DNA of 64,000 nucleotides from Odontocerum albicorne (taxonomy: Eukaryota; Arthropoda; Insecta; Trichoptera; Odontoceridae). Shown here piece after piece: positions 25,201 through 37,200 of this stretch; positions within the stretch are counted from its first letter, which is position 1, and each line of letters starts with the position of its first letter. Under the pieces are notes generated by a model that made no database searches, was not told the origin of the DNA, and worked only from the letters and a program-made list of their open reading frames with translations. The translations under genes and the position numbers were made by a program. The stretch covers positions 27,141,734-27,205,733 of the forward strand of contig OX463839.1 in NCBI GenBank assembly GCA_949825065.1, written 5' to 3'.

Positions 25201-28200
25201 GCATTTTTGGACAATACATGTATCCTTACATGAATATATGTATCGATGAAAGTTTGTTGCTTTTCAAAGGCAGGTTGTGGTTTCGTCAATATATTCCGTC
25301 TAAAGCCAGCCGTTTCGGCATAAAATTTTTTGTCATATGTGATTGTGCTACGGGTTATGTATTAAATTTTATTGTTTATACTGGAAAATCGACAAAATAT
25401 GTGAAACACCCACACATAGGTATTTCGGGCAGTGTAGTTATGTCACTAATGGAGCCATATTTAGATCGTGGACACACATTGTATGTGGATAATTGGTACA
25501 CCAGCCCAACTTTGTTTCAAAAACTACACGCCCGAAAAACAAATGCTTGCGGTACTGTTAGGATGAACCAAAAAGGAATGCCAAAACTAACTGAAAAATT
25601 AAAAAAAGGCGAAATGAAAGCTTTTCACACAGTTACCGTTTCGGCACAAATTTGGAAGGATAAAAGGGAGGTATCGATGCTTACAACTCTGCATCCTGCT
25701 AACCTTACCGATACAGGAAAAACCACCTACTGACATGAATCAATATTCAAACCTGAATGCGTTCAGGACTACAACAAAAATATGGGTGCGGTCGATAAAT
25801 CTGACATGGCACTGTCAAATACACACTCATCGCGAAAAACGATGAGATGGTATAAAAAAATGTTTTTCCACCTTTTGGACCTTTCTTTATTAAATGCCCA
25901 TATATTACACTGTCAAAAAACGGGAAAACGGGTGCCGCTAGCACAATTTCAGTTAGAAGTAATTCGGCAACTTATACATGAGCACAAACGTGATGTGACC
26001 TCCAAATCCGCACCAAGGAAGAGCCAATTGGAATTACCATCACGTTTAACAGAAAGGCATTTTATGGGTAAATTACCTACAAAAGAGGGTCAAGTTAAAT
26101 CAATGAAGAGATGTGTAGTGTGTTTGTCCAAAAAAATACGGAAAGAATCGAGATATCAATGCAAACAGTGCAAAGTGGCTCTCTGCGTGGATACTTGTTT
26201 TGAGACTTATCATACGATAGAAGACTTTTAATTTTTTTAAATCATAGTGTGTGTGTGTATACTTTTAATATTAAACTAACATAAACAATTACTTTTGACA
26301 TATAATTTAGTTTTCATATTTTCTATGACAAATTTTGTGACAACCCTGCACCATGAACAATTAATTTTATGATTATGGATAAATGACTGCACGACTGGCG
26401 CGCTCTTCGCTGGGTACCGCCATACATGTACCTGCCGGCAGTTAAAGGGTTAAAAGGCAACAAAGAAAAGGTTTTTTGCATCGGATTGTAATTGGAGAAG
26501 AGAAGTGGATATTCTACGACAACCCCAAGAAGAAAAAATACTACGCTAAGCTCAACATGAACACCAAAACAGAACATACATGGTTCAAAGATCATGCTCT
26601 GTATCTGGTGGAACCAAAGGGGTGTTGTTTACTATGAGGTGCTGAAACCTGGTGATTCTATTACGGGCGATCGGTATCGGCCACAATTAATTCGTTTGAG
26701 CCGTGCATTGCGAGAAAAACGGCCGGAATATGAGCAAAGACATGATAAAGTTATTCTTCTTCATGACAACGCTCGGCCTCATGTTGCAAAAGTCTTAAAA
26801 AAATATTTGGAAACGCTCAAATGGGATGTTTAACCGCACCCGCTGTATTCCCTGGACATTGCTCTTTCTGATTACTGGTTGTTCCGAAGGATGCTGCACG
26901 ATTTGGCAGGTCACCGGGTCACTTCTTTCGTAGAAACCGAAAATTGGCTCCGAACTTGGATCGCCTCAAAAGACGAGTCATTTTTTCGATGATGGAATTC
27001 GAAAATTGCCTGAGAGATGGGAAAAAGTAGTAGCCAGCGATGGACAATACTTTAATTGATCTGTTCATTCATTTTGTTTAGAAATAAATGTTTGAACAAA
27101 AGAAAAACGAACCGAACTAATTTGTACACCCAATAATTTTATTAGAAAATCAATGTTTTAATTTCTACTAAACAATTCTATAATTCAGTTGAATTGTATA
27201 TCTATTTTAAAATTACTAAGCCAATTTTCCTACTTCCAAATTTCTCATTTTATGAAGCAAAAGAGGATTAAACATGGGTTGATTTTATAAATATTTTTGT
27301 TTAAAATTAAACTGATATAAATATATTTATTTTTTATTGAATTTAAGTAAAAATTTTGATCAATTATTTTTTATTGTTTTCCTCTTTAAGTTCTCTTAAA
27401 GAGGAAAACAATAAAAAATTATTCTCTCAAAACTCGAATATATGACATATGTGGTCTATTTGGTAAGACACCTGACTTCCAACCTGGAGGTTACAGGTTC
27501 AATTTGTATTGGTATCCAGGATTTTTTAAAAAGCTTCCTATTTGGTTTTCATATAAGGTATTCAAACACTTTTTTAGTTGCCACATGGTAATACACCCAC
27601 CAGATTGTATTTTATGCAATGAAAATGTAATATAATACATATTGTAGTTTCAAAATTTCTAATGATCTTTGAGTATAAAGACATCTGATAATAATAAAAA
27701 TATCAAGAATTCTATTAAAATCCAATAAAACTAAATATTATCACTGTGGAATTTCACTAAACACTCATAAAATATTCAGGATTGAATACATATAAAATAT
27801 TCAGGATTGAATACATATGTGAACTATTTAATACACAATATGAACTATTGACATATTCTTTTTTATCAATGAAATATGTTTTTATAGAGAAATACAACAC
27901 CAAAAAATCAAATCAATAAACATGTTTTAACGTGTTCCCCGCGGGGAGCACAAACGCCTATGATCTGACGACAATCCAAGTTTCAAATCTCAAATACTTA
28001 AAAAAAATGACACAAAACCGGAATAAAAATTGAACTAAAATTTAAAATAATCTTTATTCTAGCGACATCTCTGAAAACCTTGTCAAATAATATATTAGTT
28101 TATGAGATATTGTTGAATAAACAGAGCGCCGAATTTTTTTGGTTTCTCAATATTTCCAGCATTAACGACCTGTCGCGCGGATCGAGTCCTGCGATGAGTC

Positions 28201-31200
28201 TCTCTTACGTAAATAAACATTACTAAGTCTCTCTTACGTAAATAAACATTACTAGTGCTATATGCATTTGATTGGGTGAGTGTCATGAAGCATTGATTTG
28301 ATCGTAGCATTCCTTTGTTTATTTTACGTAATGTTAAGTTTATCTCCTTTATTTAATGAGTCTCCTTAAGAGTAATGACTATTATTTATTATCAGAAAAT
28401 TACTTAAGTGTCATGTTTACTTGGTGTTGTAATCAAATATCAGTGGTTCTAAACAAAATATGTATTTAAACTTAGAAATAAATTAAAAAACGCTGAAATT
28501 GTGCCGCGCACAGGATTCGTGGAATTTGATTTTTAACGCGGTGAACAGGTTAAACCTAAGTAATATAACTATGAAATTTATTAATGATTGCAATTTACAA
28601 AATGTTTTTTTTTGTCATAAAGTTAAATTAACAAATAAATAATTCACTAAAAGTCCGTTCATTTGAAATTCAGGAAACCAAATTTCACAAAAAATGCAAA
28701 TTATGCGATCACTAAAAAAACAATTAAAATTTGCGCGGCATTTCCCAACAACTGAAAACATCGAGGCAATTTTATCATACTGTAAAAAAATGTAAGTCAA
28801 GTAAAGTTGTGTCCACATTTCCGCAATATTGAGACATAATAACATAATTAAAAGTTAGTTAATTAAAAGCACTATTATGTCACTTATTTGATTTTGACAT
28901 AGTCACTTGTTTATGTTTGCATGCGTAATATAAAGAGATGGTGTCACTGGTTTTTATTTGGTCGCACACTGGATTATGTTACAATCTACGATTCAAAAGA
29001 TTTATAAATAAACAAAGTGATTGCACCACTTGAATTTCATCTCAGAATTAAAATTTGCAAATTTATAGAAAAGTTAAAAATAACAGTTTCAAAAAAAATG
29101 CTGAAATTATATTTTTATTTTATTCACATGAAATTATATATTTTTTCACATCGTTTCCTTATTTTATCAGTGAGCTTCCCCACACTTACTATAATAATCT
29201 TGAGATAACACATCGATCAATAAGTCCCGGGACTAACTACTAAAACAACATTTGTTTGCCAAAATTCTTCTTTATTCATCAACATAGTCTCCTTCAAGAG
29301 TGATACATTCATTCTAACCCTTTCCTAACTTTTCTATGTCAGCCGTGTAGAACGATTTATCTTTGGTTTCAAAATAGGCGTTAATTTCGGCAATCACTTC
29401 TTCATTGGAGCCAAATCTCTTTCCCTGGAGCATCTTTTTGAGGTCTGCGAACAGCCAATAGTCGCTGGGGGCCAAATCTGGAGAATATGGTGGGTGCAGA
29501 AGCAATTCAAAGTTCAACTCATGCAATTTGGCCATCGTTACCATCGACTTGTGACACGGTGCATTGTCCTGATGAAAGAGAACTTTTTTCTTCTTCATAT
29601 GGGGCCGTTTTTTTGCAATTTCTGCCTTCAAACGCTCCAATAACACTATGTAATATTCGCTATAGATGGTTTTTCCCTTTTCAAGGTGATCAATGAATAT
29701 TATACCATGCGCATCCCAAAATACGAAGGCCATAACATTCCCGGCCGACTGTTGAGTTTCACCGGCTGCTCTCCACTCAGCTGACTGCCGATTTGATTCG
29801 GGAGTATAGTGGTGGATACAAGTTTCATCCATTGTCACATACAGACGCAAAAAACTCCTGTTTATTTCGCGCAAACAGTGCCAAACAGCGCTCTAAATCA
29901 TCGATGCGTTGTTGTTTCTGTTCCCTTGTGAGCAAACGCGGCACCTATTTCGAAAAAAACTTTTTCATGACCAAATGTTCATGCAAAATAGTGTAAACAC
30001 TACCAAATTATATCCTCAAGATGTCAGCTATTTGACGCAACTTTACTTTGCGATTTTCCATCACGATTTTGAGGGTTTTTTTATGTTTTCTGGTGTAACA
30101 GCCTCATTTGGACGACCAGAGCATTCAGCATCATTTGTGTCTGTAGGACCGCGTTTGAAATCAGCATGCCACCGACAAATGGTTGTTTTCGACGGAGCAG
30201 AGCCCGGATAACACTTTTCAAGCCATCACTGAGTTTGAACGGTATTTTTTCCCATTAAAAAGCAATGTTTTATCAACACACGAAATTCGGTTTTTTCCAT
30301 TGTTTTGAAAATAGCAAAAGTAGCATCACTAAAACCACTGTAACTCAATGACACAATGTCGGAATGTCATGAACGTTTGACACATAACTTCTAAAGGTTG
30401 GTACTAACTGAGAATTGTATGGATTTGTTATTAGAGGCGCCATCTGTTAGTTAGTCCCGAGCCTTATTGATCGATGTCTTATTTCTTTATTAAATCTTTG
30501 GATATAGGGGGAGCATCGAGAATTCAACCACTTTCCGGCATGTATAACTTTGGCTATCCCACTGCCAGTGCTTGGCTACTATGTGGATCCATGATTTGCA
30601 TGGAAAATTTCGAATTATTAGAATTTATAAATTCTTTTTAAAAAATAGTATGAAATATGTAGTTTTTCAAATTAACAGTAGAATTTATTGAGAGAATACC
30701 ATTTCGGTACCTAGAAAATGGCAACAAATACGAATTTACATATCATTGTTATGATTGACGGACTTTTGCTTTAATACTGTTATAAATATATAGTATGTTC
30801 AACTAATCAAAATAAATATCTTGCAGACCAGAGAAGGAACTGTTTACCAAGAAGGAAGAGAGGTTGTCACCATATCTGAATGGACAGATAGAATTTACCA
30901 GAATACTCCTCAAGAGCATATCATTACCAATGTTGTGAGTGGTCGAAAAATGCGTATTCAAAAATATAATTTCCCTGATACAGGTAAGAATTCTGTTTTA
31001 CACTTAAGACATTTAATCTAAATAGCTACTTTAATCAGCAAACATCACATAGGATCGAAGCTTTTGAGATGTGGATCTACAGACGTATCCTCAAGCAATA
31101 GGTAAAAACTATTCTTGTTTTGTAAAAAACTATTAGCACTTCATCTACTATGACACAAAAGAAGGGTATCTTAAAAACATTTTTGCTAACTCAATCAACA

Positions 31201-34200
31201 CCTATGGATCTATAGATGTAACCTCAAGATTCTCTGGATAGATTGTGTTACAAATTGGAAGTGCTTGGTCATATATAAGGACCAAAAACTGTTTAAATAT
31301 GAGAAGGTTCGCAAGTTGCAGTATCTTGGTCACATAATGAATAGCATAAAATTCATTGTAATACAACTAATCATCCAGAGAAAAATAAATATATATACCA
31401 CATCTCTTGGCTTAAGAACTTACGGGAGGGGATGAGTGCAGTTCTACTGAGTTGTTTCAAGCTGCAGTGAACAAGATAAGAATAGCCATGATGATGATCA
31501 ACCGCTGATAGGAAGTCACACCTTAAGGAGAAAAAGAAGGTATTCTAAAAGTTCAAAACAGCTAACCAAATAATTTTGTGTGAAAAGAGGCTTAGCATGT
31601 TTAATGCTGAACACCCCTATGCGTTCGTATAAACTTATGCTGGATGCTCAAAACACCCATCGACGACATTCTATTTCACAATTTCTTTGGATGGATTAAA
31701 AAACGAATGAGCCTAGAGCAGGCCTAACAATTCTGATAGAATAGGAAAGGCTATAAATAGAATAGGCTAACAACAAATTATACTTGCTTTCACCATTTTA
31801 CTATTTTTTACAAATTCTAAATATGGGGAAATTTTTAAATTAACACTTTCAATGCGATCAAATTATTAAGATAATTCACGTGTGGCTGACTAATTATTAA
31901 AATTTTTAAAAAAATCACTTGACATACACGCGTTCCGCTCGAAGTATATTTGAACACTGGTGAATATTTGTGTGTGCTAATACTAATAAACTAAACATCC
32001 ATGCGTTGCTACGAATTGAGTATGTGTATACAATTTCAATGCACTAGGAGCGGTAATAGTACATACGAAAACGTACTATTACCGATTTTTTTAAATTTAT
32101 TGCATACGAAAGCCAAATGTACTATTACCGATTTTTTTTAAATTTATTGCATACGAAAGCCAAAGGTATTATTACCGATTTTTTTAAATTTATTTATTAA
32201 AATAAATTTAATAAAATACATAATATGTTTCATGGGCAGCCAACGAATAAAAAAAAATATTCAAAATGTCACTTATTTAATTTTGACAAGGTCACATGGT
32301 TTAATTTGGTCACGCACTTCATTTCTATACTATTGACTAGGATTCAAAGTTTTTCGACAAATTTCTGTTTTTAGTTATGAAATTATTAATGGTAAATTTA
32401 AAAAAAAACTTTAAAATACATAATTTTATATGAAAGAACAGTCAAAACCCCAAACTTCTAATAATCTTGAGATGATTTATAATAAATCTTTGGATATAGA
32501 GGGAGCCCCGAGAATTAAACCACTCACTGGCGCCTAATACACCAGTTGGATCCCTGATTTGAGTGGAAAATTTCGAATGATTAGAATCCGTACATACTTT
32601 TTGGTGAAAAAACATTACGAAATACAGTTTTTCCGATTAACAGTTCAATTTATTACAAAAAGTCGATTTCGATTGGCAAAAAATACGAATTATTCTAACT
32701 AATGTAATTTTATTGTACGAGGCGTATCCAGAAAGTAAGTGTACTGAGGCTCTCACGACCGGATGGATTTTATTTTCGACATGTTGGCTACACTTCCGTG
32801 TAGCCTGACCCTTCCCCTATGCAACGAGACCGGTTCGAGGTCAGTACGTTGAGAAGTGTCGACGCGACAACACGTTTCGTGAAAAATGTCAATCCAATCT
32901 CCCGCCAAGTGCGAAATACGCGGCGTCATCCGTTATCTCGTTTGGAAGGGAAAACCTCCGGTTGAGGTTTATAATGAGGTGAAAACTGCATATGGTGATA
33001 AAGCTATGAATCGTACGAGTGTGTACAAGTGGTGTCGCGAGTTTAAAAGTGGCGTCACACCTCTTCACCCTCCGCCAAAAAGTTCAAAACCACAATTTCA
33101 GCCAAGAAAATCATGGCATCCATGTTTTGGGACTGTCAAGGCATAATTTTAATTGAATGTGTGCCTCAAGGGGAGACCATCAACTCTGCAAGATACTGTG
33201 AGACCCTAAAAAAATTGCGGAGGGCGATTCAGAATAAGAGGAGAGGCATGCTGACAAAGGGGGTCTGCCTGCTGCATGACAATGCCAGACCACACACGGC
33301 CAACGCCACGAAGGAACTGCTCGCCTCGTTTAAATGGGATGTCCAGAACCATCCCGCGCATTCCCCTGACCTAGCACCTTCAGATTACTATCTCTTTACC
33401 TCCCTGAAGCTGTACATGGGTGGAAAAAGGTTTTCAACCGACGAGGAAGTAAAGGAGGAGGTGGAGAAGTGGACGGAGGCGTTGGCGGGAAACTACTTCG
33501 AGGAAGGCATCAAAAAGTTGATACCCCGCTTCACCACCTGCATTGAGAGGAATGGCGACTATGGTGAAAAATAGCTTACATATGTACTACGGTAACCACG
33601 TAATTTTTTGTTTAAATAAAAAAAATTGTAACCTACAAAAATTCAGTACACTTACTTTCTGGATATGCCTCGTATATACCTTAGGGTGGCTCATATATTT
33701 TGCATATTTTTTTTTGTTTGTAAATTATTCACGGGAAAATGTATGTTGTTTCAGTTGTTTGGAATCCATGGGTGGAGTGTGCAAAGGAAATAGGAGATTT
33801 TGGAGATGATGAGTTTCCCAACATGATTTGTGTTGAAGCAGGGCATGTATCTTCACCTGTGATACTTCTTCCTGGCACCGCCTTTGAAGCCAGTCAGATT
33901 TTACAGGTTTGTAAAAAAAAAATTGTTACTTAATTTTCTCATACCTAGAAACAAACAGTATGTTTGTTTTTGCTCATAATCTGTATATTGTATTCAAACA
34001 AAGAATTTATTTGAAAACGATCTCAAGATTCTGGGAAGAAAACTGTTAGCCTTATATTAACTTGTATTTGTGGGTACTTGTATACATTTACACGGTCTGT
34101 CATTTACAAGGTAACTGATTTTATTTTCGCGTAACCACCAGCGCCATCTGTGGATGAATAAATGAGTTAACTAGCGACATTTTGACTATCTTCCGTAAAA

Positions 34201-37200
34201 ATTTCAAAGCGCTGACATCGCTGGTTCATTCGTAATGACGTAACAATTGACAGTACTTTCTGAATCTCAGTCAGAAAAGGAACAATGGAGCAATGACATT
34301 TTTATTTGAAGAAGTTAACAGCTGCGCAGATTAAAGCTAAATTGGATGAAGACTTTATTTCTCTAGATAAGTGAATTTAAATTTGGCTATAATGATGAAT
34401 GATACCGATGATGAATCACGCTTCAAGCACCCAATTGCGTCCACCACCGAGAAAATCATTGAAAAAATTCATCCAGAAGACCATCAAGTGCATGTGCGCG
34501 AGATTACTGAAGCTGTAAGCAATTCAAGTGAACAGATGCACAATATCCTACTTGAAAAAAATGAATATGAAAAAGCAGTATGTGCGATGGGTGCTACGAT
34601 TATTAACTGTTGAACAAATACGCACTCAAAAAGACATTTCAAGAAGTTTGGCAATGTTCAATCGAAATCCTAAGAACTTTTTGTATCGATTTGTTACTTT
34701 GGATGAAACTTGGATCCACCACTACACACCAGAGTCCAAACAGCAGTCAAAACAATGGACAACTAGTGAAAGTGTGCTGAAGAAAGCAAAGACCATTTTG
34801 TCAGCTGGGATGGTGATGACCACTGTTTTTTGAGATTCCCAAGGAATCATAATTACATTTGGATAAGGGCAAGACAATAATGGGAGCCTATTATGCGGCA
34901 TTATTAAACCGTTGGAAAGATGAATTGGTGGAAAAACAGTGCTCTTCTCAAATCTTCCGTTGCAATGGCAAAATTGCATGAATTAGTCTTCGAATTGATT
35001 CCTTATCCACCATATTCCCCGGACTATGTCCCGTGCGACTTCTTCCTGTCTTCCTTCACAAAAATTTAAAAAAATTGACTCAGTGGGAAGAAATTTTCGT
35101 CAAATCAGGATGTCATCGCTGCAGTAAATACTTGCAGAATTTGACAAAAATCAATTTTTCAGATGAGATGAAAATTTTTTAAAATCGCTGGACCAAGTGC
35201 GTTCAATGGAGGTTTATCAATAAAATACATTTTTACCAAAATATGTATTTTGCTTACTTTCTTACTAAACCTACCACAAACAAACTACCCTTGTACTGTT
35301 CAAGTATTTGCTTCCCATTAGCTTTTTTGAGACTACTTGAATGATTGTGTTGGCACTTGTGTTAAACCGGGCATAAAGGTAACAATACCAGTCCCGCCAT
35401 TAAATGTTAAGTATTAAAATACCGTTCCAACCTAAAAAGTGTTTATCAAGTCTGAATCATTTTAGTAATTGAACTTGTTATTCAATTGCAAAAAATCAGT
35501 GATTGAATATAGTTAATTTATTTATTTAACACTTTTATTGCAAATACAATCTGGTGGGCTTATTGCCAGGTGGCAATCTCTTCCAACCAACCAGACAAAA
35601 GCAAATGAAGCGAGTTACATGGTCGCATAAATTATTCAAATGACCTATCCATTCCCACGAAATCCATGAACACATACGTGAGCATATGCCCACAAACCCT
35701 ACAAAGACGGCCAATCACCCGAAAATTAATTTTCATATAAAGTGAGATATCAATCAAAGGAAAAGAAAGAGATGGTGGAGAGGAAAGGAAAAAAAATCAG
35801 GAATGAAACATGTTACATTACTGACTAGAAATTTTTCAGTCGCTTCTTAAAGCATGCCAAGGACGGAGCGAGTCTAACATTAGTTTGTAACTGATTCCAG
35901 AGTCTCATTGCATGGACAGTAAAGGACGATGTAAAAAAAGAGGAGGGGTAAACTGGAAAGGCCAATAAGCAATCTCTGCTAATCCATGATCGGAAAGATG
36001 CTGAAAATTTTCAGCGAGATAAGAGGGGGCAGCGGAACAGTTAAGGATATTATACAATAGAGACAGTATGGGAATTTGGTGTCTATTTCTAACATTCAAC
36101 CAGTTCAATGCCTTCTGGTATGAAGTTATATGATCGTATTTTCGTAGGTTGAAAATAAATATTAGACAAACATTTTGAAGACGCTGTAATGTGTCCAGCT
36201 GTTCCTCTGTAATATCCAAGTAACAGACGTCCGCATAGTCCAGAATCGTAAAGATTAGAGATTTCACGAGTAAAATTTTGGTTTTAGTAGGCAGAAATCT
36301 TTGCATCACTTTAATCCCTTATGAAGACTGAAGAAGATCTTTCGGCTTACCTCATTTATTTGATCTCGCCATGAGAGAGTGTTATCTATTAGCACTCCTA
36401 GGTTTTTAACAGTTTTATATAATGGTATGATAGAGCCATCAAGTAATATTGGAGGGGGTAAGTCTGTGTTAAATGTACCGAGAAACTGAGGGCTGCCAAT
36501 GAGGATCGCTTGAGACTTTGTAGGATTAATAAGTAAGCTATGCTCCCCAGTCCACTCAGTGAGCGATTGAAGTTCCGCATTTAGATTGTTCAATGCGGTG
36601 TGAAAGCAATTTGGATCAAAACGAATATATATCTGCAGGTCATCCGCATACACATGATAAGAACACTAGATGGTTATGCATTTAATGTAATACATATCTT
36701 ATTTACAAATTACTTTGTCAAAGAATCATTTAAAAATATGAGGGTTGCTACTTAAGTTTTGAGACAGACAAGTAAAAACAAATATTTATCATCGAAAATG
36801 GCTTTATTGTTTTTCAAAATACTCTCCATGAAGATCAATACACTTTTGCATGCGTTTCAACCAATTTTCGAAGCACTTTTTCCACTCCGAATGAGGTAAC
36901 TTCAAAACATGCATTTTGAATGCATCAACCGCTTCTTCAGGCGTGGAAAAACGTTGACCTCGCAATTTATTTTTGATGTTCGGGAATAAAAAGAAGTCAT
37001 TGGGTGCCAAATCAGGGCTGTACGGCGGATGACCCATCAATTCGATGTTTCGAGTGCTCAAAAAGTCACTTGTTTGAGAACGATGTGTGAAAGCTCGCAT
37101 TGTCGTGGTGGAGAATGATCCGTCTTCGGTGGTTGGTTTTCCTCATTTCTCTGAACACTTCTGGCAAACAAATGGTGGTGTACCATTCAGAATTGACCAT

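Larger units (their letters stand above)
23477..27059 (+). pseudogene. mariner transposase pseudogene, interrupted
   Basis: The frame starts MSNFVLTKQHLREVLIFCFN at 23477 and runs intact through both helix-turn-helix parts and the WVPYEL linker to TCEQLI. It is then interrupted by the piggyBac-like element. After the insert it continues KRQQRKGFLHRIVIGEEKWI. The expected D of the G-D-E-K-W box is E in this copy. A frame change follows; then LHDNARPHVAK and PLYSPDIALSDYWLFRRML, with stops, and the end DGQYFN at 27059. The aligned order around the insertion keeps the spacing of the intact relative exactly. Confidence 0.88.
23304..27133 (+). mobile_element. mariner (family M3) split by a piggyBac-like element
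   Basis: The ends TTGGGAGTACAAATTAGTTC and TTGGGTGTACAAATTAGTTC (reverse complement of the right end) are flanked by TA at 23302-23303 and 27134-27135. Without the insert at 23899-26449 and one TTAA copy, the element is about 1.28 kb. It is related to the intact mariner at 48300-49587, with TTGGGTGTACAAATAAGT ends and a clearly similar protein. It lies in the intron between epimerase exons C and D. Confidence 0.93.

Noticed and set aside
27437..27510. A functional tRNA gene
   Set aside because: Only A-box and B-box-like motifs are visible; a complete cloverleaf with a paired acceptor stem could not be drawn.
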